Shown: piece by piece, positions 39,315-49,308 of the stretch
Layout of the letters: each line of letters starts with the position of its first letter
Position numbering within the stretch: the stretch's first letter is position 1
The notes under the pieces: generated by a model
Told to the model about the DNA's origin: nothing
What the model saw: the letters and a program-made list of their open reading frames with translations, nothing else
Databases searched by the model: none
Assembly: GCF_000181875.2 (NCBI RefSeq)
Contig: NZ_ABJZ02000005.1
Location: 124,001-188,000, forward strand
Direction: 5' to 3'
Source of the DNA: [Borrelia] finlandensis
GTDB taxonomy: Bacteria; Spirochaetota; Spirochaetia; Borreliales; Borreliaceae
DNA: 64,000 nucleotides
Translations under genes and position numbers: made by a program

Positions 39315-40835
39315 TTAAGCCCTGCCATAAAGCCTTGTAATAAAACTTATATTTTGACTCAAAGTAGTATCTAAATCACTTTCTAATAATCTAAAAATAC
39401 AATTATCTAAAGTGCTTTTTGGGATATTTACACTAAATTTATCTCCTAAATTAATATAATCTTGCATTGGCACTATCACATTATCAGAAACACTACCCAT
39501 AGCACTTCTTATCATGTCCCAAACAACAAAATTTTCATTTGTATTTAAATAATCAAAAATGTACTTTTTATGCAAATCATCTAAAGAATTAATAAACTCT
39601 CGTATTGTATCATTATCACCACTTCCTGTGTAAACTATGCAATTTTTAATATAATTATGAGGAAGATTTTGATTGCTTGAATCAAAATCAAAGGCAAGAT
39701 TCATTATTTTCATTCCTGGAAAATTAAAAAAATCTCTTAGTCTTGAAACATCTTCAAGATCATTTTGAAAATCTTCAACCCAAATTTTTAAATCTTTAAT
39801 TTCATTTAAAATAAAATTGAAAAAATCTCGTCCTGGCGACTTTACCCACAACCCATTAAAAGCATAAGACTCACCCGCACTAACCTCCCAAGTAGAAACA
39901 AAACCTCTGAAATGATCAATTTTAATTATATCTGCATACTTTCTTAAAACCTCGATCCTTTTTGACCACCATTCATACTTAAATTTCTTTAAAACATTCC
40001 AGCTATAAGCTGCACTATCCCAAGCTTGCTCTTGTTCTAAAAAATAATCTGGAGAAATTCCTGCAATCTTATCTTTGCTTGCATCAAATCTTAGCTTAAA
40101 ATATTTTTGGTGTGCCCAAACATCAGCAGAGTCATATGCCATAAAAAAAGGCACGTTCATAATTAGCTCAATCCCCTTATCATTTGCATAGCACTTTAAA
40201 GCTTGAAACTGTGAAAAAAAGAAATACTGCAACACCTCTTGTACTTTAATCTCTTTTGAAAGGATATTTCTCAATTTAAATAAATCTTTTTCATTTCTTT
40301 TAAGAATTCCTCTATCAAAAAGAACATTAAAAGCATTCTTTGACTCTTTAAAAAAATATTCTTTAAACGCAACAAAACTTGCAAAATCTAAAAGCCAATA
40401 AGAAGACTTTTTTTTAAATTTTTCAAAGCTTCTAACCTCATCAGCCGAAGCTCTATTAATAAAATTTAAAGCGGCTTCTTTAAGAAATTTATCTTTAAAA
40501 CTTAATTTTTTTAAATCAGAATACCTGGTTTCATTTTCTTTTAAAAGGCTTAAATCTGAATCTATAAATTTGTCAAGGGCTTCTAAATCAATATAATAAA
40601 CATTGCCAGCAAAAGCCGAAAAAATTGAATAAGGGGGAGATCTTGTAAAATCAATAGGGGAATAAGCAAACATTTGCCAATAACTTTGAGAAGATGCAAA
40701 CAAAAAATCTATAAATTTATAAGCTCCTTTTCCTAAATCTCCAATGCCATATTTAGATGGTAAAGAGCTTATGTTAAGCAAAATACCACTTTTTCTTTTT
40801 AAGTTTAAATTAATCCTTATTTTTTTATATTTCAT
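39315..40835 (-). CDS. malQ: 4-alpha-glucanotransferase (amylomaltase, GH77), atypical active site
   Basis: Transfers maltodextrin segments between glucans. GH77 motifs are present: the nucleophile segment ADIIKIDHFRGF (Asp), the acid/base region WVEDFQND (Glu), and YTGSGDNDTI with the third acid (Asp). The residue before the nucleophile Ile is Lys rather than the Arg usual in GH77 (the R-I-D motif), and the third motif is GSGDN instead of the common GTHDN, so a conserved histidine is missing. Such changes have been described for the borrelial enzyme. Start ATG 40835 follows GAGG. Length 506 residues, normal. Confidence 0.93.
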   Translation of the reverse strand: MKYKKIRINLNLKRKSGILLNISSLPSKYGIGDLGKGAYKFIDFLFASSQSYWQMFAYSPIDFTRSPPYSIFSAFAGNVYYIDLEALDKFIDSDLSLLKENETRYSDLKKLSFKDKFLKEAALNFINRASADEVRSFEKFKKKSSYWLLDFASFVAFKEYFFKESKNAFNVLFDRGILKRNEKDLFKLRNILSKEIKVQEVLQYFFFSQFQALKCYANDKGIELIMNVPFFMAYDSADVWAHQKYFKLRFDASKDKIAGISPDYFLEQEQAWDSAAYSWNVLKKFKYEWWSKRIEVLRKYADIIKIDHFRGFVSTWEVSAGESYAFNGLWVKSPGRDFFNFILNEIKDLKIWVEDFQNDLEDVSRLRDFFNFPGMKIMNLAFDFDSSNQNLPHNYIKNCIVYTGSGDNDTIREFINSLDDLHKKYIFDYLNTNENFVVWDMIRSAMGSVSDNVIVPMQDYINLGDKFSVNIPKSTLDNCIFRLLESDLDTTLSQNISFITRLYGRA

Positions 40836-40976
40836 ATAAAACCTCTATTAATTAATAATTTAAATAAATTCCCACTGTGTTATAAATTATAATAAATATC
40901 AGATCAGAACAACATATTAAATAGCAATTTTTAAAAAAAAATTAGAAATTAAATACTTTTATGATAAAATCTATTA

Positions 40977-42146
40977 ATGAATACCAAGGCGACTACACCA
41001 TTGTTGCTATTATTTTTAGTTCAAAGCTTAGCTTTTTCTTCTGAAATCTTTGAATTTAAATACATTAAAGGTTCAAAGTTTAGATTAGAAGGCACAGATA
41101 ATCAAAAAATATATTTCAATGGCCATTATAATTCAAGCTCTAATACCAATATTCAGATTTCAAGTGAAATAAAAGACATAAAAGAAAACTTTGCAAGCAT
41201 TAAAGCTTTTTTTAGAATCTTAAAAAGAGAAAATATTAATGAACCTTACCTATTAAATGAAGAGTTTGAAGAAATCTTCAGCGTAAATAAGCAAGGAGAA
41301 TATACAATGGGAGCAAATCAAAAAAGACCTTCTGTTAGAGGCATTCCAAGATTTCCAAAAACACCAATCAAAATAAATGAAAAATGGTCATATCCTGCAG
41401 AAGAATATATAGAAGCGTCAAAAATAGACAAAAGTATAAAAGATTTTGTTGTAAAATTTAATGTTAACTACCAATATAAAGGCAAAGAAGAGCACAATGG
41501 CAAGCATTACCATATAATTCTTTCGAATTATGAATCACAATACAATGTAAAAAACATCTCTTTCTATCAAAAAGTAGACCAAAAAATTTATTTTGATAAT
41601 GAAATTGGCAATACATATAAATACAGCGATAAATATATATTTGAAATAAATCAGAACAACAACCAACATTTTAAAATGATTGGAAACTCTCTTGGCAGAA
41701 TAGTTTCAATTGAGCTTCCAAATGATAATCTTATTGAAACTGAAGTTGAAAATTACATCCGAGAAAAAAAAATAAAAGCTATTGAAGTTGAAAAAAACAA
41801 TAAAGGTATTAATTTAAGCTTCGACATTGAATTTTATCCTAACTCATTTCAAATACTACAAAAAGAATATAAAAAAATTGACCTTATAGCTAAACTTCTT
41901 GAAAAATTTAAAAAAAATAACATACTAATAGAAGGACATACTGAACAATTTGGATTGGAAGAAGAGATGCACGAGCTATCTGAAAAAAGAGCTCGTGCAA
42001 TTGGAAATTATTTAATAAAAATGAAAGTAAAAGACAAAGACCAAATACTATTTAAAGGATGGGGATCTCAAAAACCAAAATATCCTAAATCTTCCCCATT
42101 AAAGGCTAAAAATAGGCGAGTAGAAATTACAATATTAAATAACTAA
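40977..42146 (+). CDS. OmpA-domain envelope protein (TpN50-like)
   Basis: Signal peptide MNTKATTPLLLLFLVQSLAFS, then a ~250-residue beta-rich domain, then an OmpA/peptidoglycan-binding domain in the last 110 residues (LIEGHTEQFGLEEEMHELSE followed by RARAIGNYLIKMKVK). Similar to Treponema TpN50; it would tie the outer membrane or periplasm to peptidoglycan. No ribosome binding site is visible. A TATGAT at 40960-40965 lies only 11 bases upstream of the ATG, so a leaderless transcript is possible. It is convergent with dksA. Confidence 0.85.
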   Translation: MNTKATTPLLLLFLVQSLAFSSEIFEFKYIKGSKFRLEGTDNQKIYFNGHYNSSSNTNIQISSEIKDIKENFASIKAFFRILKRENINEPYLLNEEFEEIFSVNKQGEYTMGANQKRPSVRGIPRFPKTPIKINEKWSYPAEEYIEASKIDKSIKDFVVKFNVNYQYKGKEEHNGKHYHIILSNYESQYNVKNISFYQKVDQKIYFDNEIGNTYKYSDKYIFEINQNNNQHFKMIGNSLGRIVSIELPNDNLIETEVENYIREKKIKAIEVEKNNKGINLSFDIEFYPNSFQILQKEYKKIDLIAKLLEKFKKNNILIEGHTEQFGLEEEMHELSEKRARAIGNYLIKMKVKDKDQILFKGWGSQKPKYPKSSPLKAKNRRVEITILNN

Positions 42147-42157
42147 CTTAAGATATA

Positions 42158-42535
42158 TCATCTTTTGTTCTTTTTTTCTTTTTTTGTCTGACAACTAATA
42201 CACAAAAAAGCATAAGGAATAGCTAAAAGTCTCTCCCTAGCAATCTCTTTTTCACAAGCCAAACACTTACCATAAGAATTTTGAGAAATTCTATAAAGAG
42301 CTTGATTTATTAAATTCAACTTTCTCTTTTCAACAAAACCTAACGCTTCAAGATTATTTCCATCCATATTATCAAAAGCAATATCGACAACATCCTTTGG
42401 ATACATGTCATTATTAATTATTTCTTTTTTGCTATTTTCTACAGACTTAATAGAATCTAATATCTCTCTTTTTTCAGCTGAAAGAAATTTTTTGATCTCT
42501 TCAATAAACTCATGCTCAGAAACAGCTTTTTGCAT
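42158..42535 (-). CDS. dksA: DksA/TraR-family transcription regulator
   Basis: 125 residues with the DksA layout: an N-terminal coiled coil with acidic tip, and a C4 zinc finger at CLACEKEIARERLLAIPYAFLCISC. DksA binds the RNA polymerase secondary channel with ppGpp; in B. burgdorferi it takes part in the stringent response. Acidic residues at the coiled-coil tip (VDIAFDNMDGN) are retained, as needed for function. AGGAGG lies before the ATG at 42535. Confidence 0.92.
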   Translation of the reverse strand: MQKAVSEHEFIEEIKKFLSAEKREILDSIKSVENSKKEIINNDMYPKDVVDIAFDNMDGNNLEALGFVEKRKLNLINQALYRISQNSYGKCLACEKEIARERLLAIPYAFLCISCQTKKEKKNKR

Positions 42536-42703
42536 GATACCTCCTCCCTATAAATTACATTTTTAAAAAACTTCGTGTAATTATATACACAATTTCTTAT
42601 AATGTAAACAAAAAATAATGCTTTTATTCTTAAAAAGAATAATTGAAATGATATGTTTAATCATGTAAAATTTATCCTATTAGAGAAAATTATGGAGGTT
42701 GTC

Positions 42704-42925
42704 TTGAATATTAAAGAAGAGGCTATTGAAACTGAAGGAATTGTAAAAGAATCCCTTCCAAATACCATGTTTAGAGTAGAGCTTAAAAACAAGCACATTG
42801 TACTTGCCCATCTATCTGGCAAGATGCGAAAACATTTCATAAAAATAGTTCCTGGTGATAAAGTAAAAGTTGAGCTATCTCCTTATGATCTTACAAAAGG
42901 TAGAATAGTATACAGGGAAAAATAA
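42704..42925 (+). CDS. infA: Translation initiation factor IF-1
   Basis: The start is TTG at 42704, preceded by GGAGG with a 5-base gap; this gives 73 residues, the IF-1 length, starting [16 protein letters not shown]. The OB-fold core is clear ([20 protein letters not shown], then [20 protein letters not shown]). An ATG 17 codons upstream at 42653 only adds a non-conserved extension. Stands alone on the plus strand. Confidence 0.95.
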
Positions 42926-42972
42926 AATTAAACCCTTTTAAAAAATTTTCAAGTGTTGTAAATATTTATTTT

Positions 42973-45021
42973 TTAGATCAAATCATCTTTTAAGGACACA
43001 ACAAAATTCTTGTGAATCCAGCCTTGAAGCCCATAACTTGTTTCAATAAGAACAAAATCGTCTTTGCTGTCAAGAATATAAACACTTGCATTTCCTTTTA
43101 AAAATCTCCAACTCCTTGAAAAATTGTCAGGAACTTTATAAAGAGAGACTAAATCACCCTTAATTATTCCTACTTCAGATTGTTGCTCATAATAAAAATA
43201 ATATGTTTCAAACATAGTAAAACAAACCGCAGAAAAAAGTAAAAATATAATTATTTTTTTCAAATTTTTTGCCAAAAATCTATAAGAAATAGATACAACT
43301 AAAAAATTAATCAAAAATAAACTAATAATAAAAAAAATATTAGAAAAAATAAAACTATTGTTGCGAACATTGTCTGTAACTCCATTTTTAGCTTCAATCA
43401 AATCAATAACTTTATAAGAGGTTTCATTATTAGGAGAAGCCAAAAATGCCTTATAAGCTGAATAAATAGCATCAAAATCTCTATCCATTTTACTTAAAAC
43501 AAGGGCTCTATTTAACCAAAGTCCTGAATAATTTGGATATTTTTTAAGAATGTTATCAATCTTGATAAGTGTGGCATCATAATTTTTAGTATTATAGTTT
43601 TCAATCAAATCATTTATATTTTTCTCTGACAATAAACCATCATTTACAGCATTTAAACTAATGCCAACAGCCAATATTAAAATAACCAGCCCAAAGCTTG
43701 ATGCTGCAAAAAATTTTTTATAGTTAATTAAAATAATTAAAGATAATAAAAATCCTGGAATCAAAAGTAAATAATAGTATGAAACAAAAAATAAAAAAGT
43801 TTTATTTTTGTAATTCAAAATATCGGCATAAGATAATAGTTTAAAATCAGAATCTACATTATTTTGTGCTCTATTTATGCTGTTAAACTCTCCTGAATAT
43901 TCGTACTTCAATTTTTTCCCTTTAAGGGTATAAACTGTATCATTATCAGGATTTAAATAATTAAAATCACCAATATTTAAAAATACACTACCTTTGGTGT
44001 CGGGCTTAACTGTATAAATTTGAGAAATACTACCCTTGTATCCATTTTTAGAAGGCTTAAAGCTATAATTTTTCTTTTTATTAAGAATTTTAGAATTATA
44101 AGTTTCAATCTCTGGAAAGTAAAAATGTGGGAAATTCCCTTGACCTGTAATTTTTATTAAAATAGTAAATATATCTTGCTCAATTGTCGAATAAGTTGGA
44201 GTCTCATAATCAATTCTAAAAGTTCCTACTGCTAAAGATTTAACCTCTCCAGGAATTGGTTTAACTTTTAATAAAAGCTCAGGGGTATTCCTAACAAGGC
44301 CAGAACCAATATTAAAAGAAAAACTGGGAATCAAAACATTTTTTGAGCCCTTAAGAGGAGTTAGTACAAAGTTATAAAAAGGTACATCTAAAATCTCTTT
44401 ATTATGAAAAGTTCTATATTTAATATCCCCAAATATAGGCATCTTTTCAACCATTGCATCCTTAATAGCAGGCAAAGATCCAGACATTTCATTAGAATTG
44501 CTATCTGAAAGCCAATTTGAGCGCAAAATAAATCCAATACTTTGATATTCATAAATTTCTTTCTTATCAAGATCCCAATATAAATCAACTGGCAAACCAA
44601 AAGAATTTATTTCATCAGCTCTTAGCACACTAACTTCAACTTCTGAAGATATATAAAAATCACCCTTATAAATTACTTTTAATGGAGGAATTTTAATAAA
44701 TCCCAGACTCTCAAAAAGATATTCAACCCTGATCTCAATAAAAGAAAAGTTATTATCCGTTGTCCTAGATATTGATAAAACATTGGAATTGGATTGAACT
44801 TCTTTGTTTATTTCAACTTTTAGTAAACTTATGTCAATATCTTGCAAAGGATTATTAAGCCTTACAATCTGAATAAATTTGTCGCCCTTTAAAACTTTAA
44901 TATTTTTAACAAAATCAATACCCGTAAGCGAATAAAGTCTTGCGATTGAAAAAAAATAAATAAAAAATATTACCAATCTTCTTTTGGAACAGCTAGATTC
45001 TCGTCCATTTTTCTCAACCAT
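42973..45021 (-). CDS. batD: BatD-like protein with C-terminal TPR and SH3 domains
   Basis: Last gene of the Bat operon. N-terminal signal (KRRLVIFFIYFFSIARLYS), a BatD-type beta-domain region (residues about 35-380), a membrane helix near 410-430, TPR-like sequence near 480-540, two more helices near 560-640, and an SH3-like end (VSLYKVPDNFSRSW onward, GLQGWIHKNFV). The likely job is a periplasmic/inner-membrane part of a von Willebrand factor A complex. The ATG at 45021 has GAGGG upstream, but a TTG at 44976 right at the signal peptide is an alternative, overlapping batC by only 7 bases. Confidence 0.8.
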   Translation of the reverse strand: MVEKNGRESSCSKRRLVIFFIYFFSIARLYSLTGIDFVKNIKVLKGDKFIQIVRLNNPLQDIDISLLKVEINKEVQSNSNVLSISRTTDNNFSFIEIRVEYLFESLGFIKIPPLKVIYKGDFYISSEVEVSVLRADEINSFGLPVDLYWDLDKKEIYEYQSIGFILRSNWLSDSNSNEMSGSLPAIKDAMVEKMPIFGDIKYRTFHNKEILDVPFYNFVLTPLKGSKNVLIPSFSFNIGSGLVRNTPELLLKVKPIPGEVKSLAVGTFRIDYETPTYSTIEQDIFTILIKITGQGNFPHFYFPEIETYNSKILNKKKNYSFKPSKNGYKGSISQIYTVKPDTKGSVFLNIGDFNYLNPDNDTVYTLKGKKLKYEYSGEFNSINRAQNNVDSDFKLLSYADILNYKNKTFLFFVSYYYLLLIPGFLLSLIILINYKKFFAASSFGLVILILAVGISLNAVNDGLLSEKNINDLIENYNTKNYDATLIKIDNILKKYPNYSGLWLNRALVLSKMDRDFDAIYSAYKAFLASPNNETSYKVIDLIEAKNGVTDNVRNNSFIFSNIFFIISLFLINFLVVSISYRFLAKNLKKIIIFLLFSAVCFTMFETYYFYYEQQSEVGIIKGDLVSLYKVPDNFSRSWRFLKGNASVYILDSKDDFVLIETSYGLQGWIHKNFVVSLKDDLI

Positions 45022-45557
45022 ACAACCCTCTCAAGATTTTCAATATACCTTAAAAAATTTTCATTACTTTCAACAAAATTTTTACCTTTTTCTACACTTA
45101 AAGAATTCAAACTATCACGCACCGTTCGTTTTTTTATTATTGCAAGTTCAAGATTATATTTAGCATTATAACTGCTAGGATTAATCTTTAAAGCTTCCTT
45201 GAAAGCCACCTCGGCCTTATGATACAGCCCTTGATTATAGTATATTACTCCCTCGTTATAATTGACATTAAAATTTAAAAAAATATCATTAGTCTTCTTA
45301 GCGTAAGAGAATATTCTAAGAGAACTTTCATACTCCCCCAAAGAATAATATACAACACCAAGATTGTAATATCCCCAAGCAGAATATTTTTCATCCTCTA
45401 CAAGATTATAATAATTTGAAATTGCATTTTGATAATTTCCTCTAACATATTCGTAATTACCAATAGCCATTAAAGACATGGATTTAACATTTGAACAAGA
45501 CAAAAAACCTAAAAACAAAAAGCAAGAATATAAAATTGCTAAAAAGTTTCGTCCCAC
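44970..45557 (-). CDS. batC: BatC-like TPR lipoprotein
   Basis: 195 residues. Lipoprotein signal at LFLGFLSC (Cys about residue 21), then four TPR-like repeats (YYNLGVVYYSLGEYESSLRI, YNEGVIYYNQGLYHKAEVAF). BatC TPR proteins couple the Bat VWA proteins to partners. The start is GTG at 45557, overlapping the BatB end by 19 bases. In the order batA-batB-batC-batD. Confidence 0.82.
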   Translation of the reverse strand: MGRNFLAILYSCFLFLGFLSCSNVKSMSLMAIGNYEYVRGNYQNAISNYYNLVEDEKYSAWGYYNLGVVYYSLGEYESSLRIFSYAKKTNDIFLNFNVNYNEGVIYYNQGLYHKAEVAFKEALKINPSSYNAKYNLELAIIKKRTVRDSLNSLSVEKGKNFVESNENFLRYIENLERVVWLRKMDENLAVPKEDW

Positions 45558-46525
45558 TTTATCATCCTGACAAATAAATACATAAAAATAAACAACAATG
45601 AAATAACCAAAAAAATTTTATATCTTGATACATCAACAAGTATAATGTCGTTTGACGTTCTTCTTATTATACCATTTCTTATATCATTGACAACAAAGTT
45701 AATCCCTTTTAAATACAAGTTATAATATGATCCCTTAAGAGAAGAGGCCAGAAGAAGTAAATTTTCTTCATTTATCCCAGTTTTAACAAGATTCCCATTT
45801 TTATCTTTAATGCTTAAATTTTGATTAAATAAAACGGGATTACTCCCGCCAATCCCAACCACAAAACTTTCCAATTTTAAATTATTGACAAATTTAGAAA
45901 ATCTATAATAATTATTTTCCCCCCAATCATCGCCATCTGTTAAAATAACTAAAAAATTATAATAAGAGTCATCCTGCACATTAGAGATTACACTAAAAAC
46001 AGCATCTCCTAAAAAACTCCCAGGAGAGCTTATTAAATCAGGCTCTATATAATTTAACATCTTGTTTAAACTGTTTTTATCCTTAGAAAAAGGTAAAACC
46101 AATATAGACTTACCTTTAAAAATGGTAAGGGAATATTCTGCATTCTCAAAATTACTTAAAATTAAACTAATCATATTTTTAGCACTCTCAAGCCTATTAA
46201 TAATTTTACCTTCATCCACACTTAACATGCTACGAGAAATATCAAAAATAAAAGAAATTCTCAATTTATTTCTTTCATCCTCAACAGCTCTTTGTCCCCA
46301 AGAAATATCCAAAATGGATAAAATTAAAAAAATCAAGCTAAAAATAAAAAACATTGACATTAGAACTTTTTTAATGTAGTAATTTTGAATATAAGAATTG
46401 TCCCCATACATAAAACTTAAGGTTTTAAAAAACGGAATATTTCGTCTAAAATCAAGCACACATACAAAAAAAATAAACAATAAAACTAAAAAAAAGTATA
46501 AAGCACTATAATTATTTATACTCAT
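45539..46525 (-). CDS. batB: BatB-like von Willebrand factor A domain membrane protein
   Basis: The ATG at 46525 overlaps the batA stop (ATGA), so it is preferred over an earlier ATG that lies inside batA. N-terminal membrane helices, VWA domain with MIDAS motif DISRSM near residue 98 and the TDGDDWGE segment, and a C-terminal membrane helix. VWA proteins with this layout form the Bat complex; the B. burgdorferi homologue (BB0172) has been reported to bind integrin alpha3beta1. Length 328 residues. Confidence 0.85.
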   Translation of the reverse strand: MSINNYSALYFFLVLLFIFFVCVLDFRRNIPFFKTLSFMYGDNSYIQNYYIKKVLMSMFFIFSLIFLILSILDISWGQRAVEDERNKLRISFIFDISRSMLSVDEGKIINRLESAKNMISLILSNFENAEYSLTIFKGKSILVLPFSKDKNSLNKMLNYIEPDLISSPGSFLGDAVFSVISNVQDDSYYNFLVILTDGDDWGENNYYRFSKFVNNLKLESFVVGIGGSNPVLFNQNLSIKDKNGNLVKTGINEENLLLLASSLKGSYYNLYLKGINFVVNDIRNGIIRRTSNDIILVDVSRYKIFLVISLLFIFMYLFVRMIKWDETF

Positions 46526-47523
46526 AGTATCTCTTTTAAGAAAATTTTTGAAAAAATAAAATAAATAAGCAATAAGCAAAACGCTAAAACTAAAAATTCT
46601 TTATAAATATCTTTATTGTCCACAGCTATTTTAATTTTTCTCTCCAAATTTTCCTTTTTTGAAAAATCTTGAATTGCAAATTGAAAAGAAAAATCATCAT
46701 TAACCGAATAAAAAAGCCCCCCCGTTTTATTTGAAATCTCCACAAGCATACTAGGATCATAAACCTCTTTAAAACTTCCCTGATAAAATTTTCCAGACCT
46801 TAATTTAAACTCAACACTAAATTCCTCAGAACTTCCAATACCAACAGAATAAATCTTAACATTTAAACCTTGAGCAAGATTGATCACTTGATCTTTATAA
46901 ATCTCATCTGAATTAACAACCCCATCTGTTAAAACCACTATTGATCTTTTAAGGGCCTCAGAATGCTTTAAATGAGACAGCGCAATAGAAATACCTAGTC
47001 CTAAAGCAGAACCATTGCCAAGATCCATAATATAAATATCATCTAACTTTTTATTAAAAAATTCCCTATCTGTTGTTATAGGCACTACTATTGAAGCATC
47101 TTTTGCAAAAGCTACTAAACCAATATTATCATTTTCACGTTGAGAAATAAAACCTCTAATCAATTCTTTTGAAAACTCAAGTCTATTCTTGGAAGAAAAC
47201 TCAACAGCCCCCATACTAGGCGATATGTCAAGAACAATGACAATGTCAGCACCAGCACTAAGATGTATCATCTTCTTTTTTGAAACTGAAGGACCTGCTA
47301 AAGCAAACACCATAACCATTGCAGCTAAATATAAAAAAAAGTAAGTAAAAAAATACATCAAATTTAATCTATAATCCTTAAGTTTTAAAGAATTGAAATT
47401 GCCGTAAAGCGATATTGGAAACTTTATCTTGCCTCCTCTATTTTTAAAAAAATGATTAAAGTAAATTATTAAAGGAAAAATTACTAATAAAAACAAATAT
47501 AAAGGCTCATTAAATGTCAACAT
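46522..47523 (-). CDS. batA: BatA-like von Willebrand factor A domain membrane protein
   Basis: N-terminal membrane helices (EPLYLFLLVIFPLIIYF), then a VWA domain with MIDAS motif LDISPSMGAVEFSS near residue 97 and the VVLTDGVVNSDE segment, and a C-terminal membrane helix. ATG at 47523 is preferred for GAGG 5 bases before it; a TTG at 47547 is possible. It overlaps the BB0174-like gene by 14 bases and batB by 4. Function inferred from the Bat family: aerotolerance/envelope stress. Confidence 0.87.
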   Translation of the reverse strand: MLTFNEPLYLFLLVIFPLIIYFNHFFKNRGGKIKFPISLYGNFNSLKLKDYRLNLMYFFTYFFLYLAAMVMVFALAGPSVSKKKMIHLSAGADIVIVLDISPSMGAVEFSSKNRLEFSKELIRGFISQRENDNIGLVAFAKDASIVVPITTDREFFNKKLDDIYIMDLGNGSALGLGISIALSHLKHSEALKRSIVVLTDGVVNSDEIYKDQVINLAQGLNVKIYSVGIGSSEEFSVEFKLRSGKFYQGSFKEVYDPSMLVEISNKTGGLFYSVNDDFSFQFAIQDFSKKENLERKIKIAVDNKDIYKEFLVLAFCLLLIYFIFSKIFLKEIL

Positions 47524-48415
47524 TAGCACCTCTATTAAATTCTTCAAAATTCGATGCTGCCGTTCTTAAATCCTCTAAAACAAACGACAAGCCATCAAAT
47601 ACCAAATCAACACCACTAAATTTACTAAAATCAGAAAGTCTTAACGTATTAATAAAAATTGAGCGAATCTCGTAAGGAACCTTAAGATCTTGCAAAATTA
47701 TAGAAATTTCTGTTGTAGTGATTGCATTAAAATCAAAACCTGTTTTTTTAGATAAATAAACTCTTAAAGAAGAATTTATTAAATTATAAAATGCACTTTG
47801 ATCCCCACCATCTCTAACGTATTTAGACAAAATAACAAACTGCCTCTGCAATACTTTATAAGGTTTTTTAAGTCCGTGCTTAACTATCAAGTAAATCAAA
47901 AGCCGATTCAAAAGCTTTAAAAGCTTAATAATTAAATAAGGAATCAAAAACAAAACAAAAATGAATAAAAACAAATAGGTGCTTGTTCCAGGAATAAATA
48001 AAACGCCTTCTATATTTTTAATTTTAAAATCAGAATTATTAGATACCAGCTTATCTGTATTGATTTTTATATTCTTTAGAATAACCTTGTTTTTCTTACC
48101 ATTGCTAATTACATCACCAATATAAATAGAGGGAAGAGAGCTACTTCCAATATAAAAAGAAACAAAATTAACTATTATTTCATTTGTTGTGTTATTAAAA
48201 CTAATCGAATTTACTTCAACAAATTCATCTTTAATATTAATATCTTTAAAATCTACAGGGAAAAACTCTTCACTACCATTTAAAATTAATGAAACTTTAA
48301 AATCAACAGAATCACCTACATAATAACGAGTCGGCATAAATATTTCATTTTTTATTTCATAAGAATACAAAGATAGGGTTAAAAAAAGAAAAAGATTTGA
48401 AATAGCTCTCTTCAA
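47510..48415 (-). CDS. Membrane protein of the Bat operon, unknown function
   Basis: 301 residues. Signal peptide near residues 1-18, an N-terminal beta-rich domain (to about 145), a membrane helix around 152-180, and a ~110-residue cytoplasmic C-terminal part with helices. The start is TTG at 48415 with AAGGGA upstream. It lies between the DUF58 gene and batA where many bacteria carry a DUF4381-type protein; I see the same topology but did not verify the family. Confidence 0.7.
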   Translation of the reverse strand: MKRAISNLFLFLTLSLYSYEIKNEIFMPTRYYVGDSVDFKVSLILNGSEEFFPVDFKDINIKDEFVEVNSISFNNTTNEIIVNFVSFYIGSSSLPSIYIGDVISNGKKNKVILKNIKINTDKLVSNNSDFKIKNIEGVLFIPGTSTYLFLFIFVLFLIPYLIIKLLKLLNRLLIYLIVKHGLKKPYKVLQRQFVILSKYVRDGGDQSAFYNLINSSLRVYLSKKTGFDFNAITTTEISIILQDLKVPYEIRSIFINTLRLSDFSKFSGVDLVFDGLSFVLEDLRTAASNFEEFNRGANVDI

Positions 48416-48418
48416 AAT

Positions 48419-49294
48419 CTATTGTCCCTTTTTAAGAAGAATTTTAAGTTTTTTAAAAACATCTTCTTTAGTATCAATCTCAATAAAACTAATATTTTTT
48501 TTAATACATTCTTTTTTCCATTTTATTTTATCAAGCGTCCAATAGTTTTTATAACCACTTAATGTTGACTTGCTAAACCCTGAAACTAAAAAATTTTCTC
48601 CAGTTTCAATATCTTCACAAATCAAAGTTCCAATTTTAGGAAAATTTTCATCAAAAAAATCTGAAATTCTTATAGCAATAACATTGTGTCTCTTGCTCAA
48701 AACATTTAAAGATTTAAAATAAGCATTCGCCTTAAAATCAGAAATAATTATAACTAAAGATCTTTTTTTATAATATTCTGCCGTATTTTTAAAAATATAG
48801 GCCAAGCTGCTACCCGGCTTAAGATTTCTATTAATTGTTTCACTTAATATTAATCCTAAGTGTGAATGACCTTTGCTAGAGGGTATAAACTTGTCTGTTC
48901 CACTTGAAAAAAAAGTAACACCTATTTTATCATTATTAAAAAATGCCATATGTGCAAAAATCGAAACCAACAAATCCTGAACATCCTTTTTATTTACCTT
49001 GTCTCCCAAGCTCATGGAAAGTGAATTATCAACAAGAAGATGAAGATTCATTCCCCTATCCTCTTTGAAAACCTTTGAAAAAATGCTGTCGGCCTTTGAA
49101 CTCACATTCCAATCAATAAATCTAGCATCATCAGAATCCTCATACGGTCTAAATTCATGAAATTCAAGGCCAAGACCTTTAAAAATTGAACGATAACCAC
49201 CAAAATTAAGCTCTGAAAGCATTTTCCTTGAAAAGAATTTTAAAGCTTTTATCCTAGTTTTAGTACTACTACTTATCTCATTATCTTGTATCAT
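48419..49294 (-). CDS. DUF58 protein of the MoxR/Bat operon
   Basis: 291 residues. The DUF58/VWA-like region is clear: FHEFRPYEDSDDARFIDWNVSSKAD near residue 50, and a MIDAS-like HLLVDNSLSMSLGDK near residue 85. The neighbour MoxR ATPase (15 bases upstream after the start correction) and BatA/B form the usual gene set. Likely a cytoplasmic partner that is a substrate or adaptor for MoxR. Confidence 0.85.
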   Translation of the reverse strand: MIQDNEISSSTKTRIKALKFFSRKMLSELNFGGYRSIFKGLGLEFHEFRPYEDSDDARFIDWNVSSKADSIFSKVFKEDRGMNLHLLVDNSLSMSLGDKVNKKDVQDLLVSIFAHMAFFNNDKIGVTFFSSGTDKFIPSSKGHSHLGLILSETINRNLKPGSSLAYIFKNTAEYYKKRSLVIIISDFKANAYFKSLNVLSKRHNVIAIRISDFFDENFPKIGTLICEDIETGENFLVSGFSKSTLSGYKNYWTLDKIKWKKECIKKNISFIEIDTKEDVFKKLKILLKKGQ

Positions 49295-49308
49295 TTCAAA
49301 ATTATTTC

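Noticed and set aside
42653-42703. Longer N-terminus for infA from ATG 42653
   Set aside because: Adds 17 non-conserved residues; GGAGG supports TTG 42704.
46062-46379. 105-residue plus-strand frame inside batB
   Set aside because: Antisense shadow of the VWA protein.
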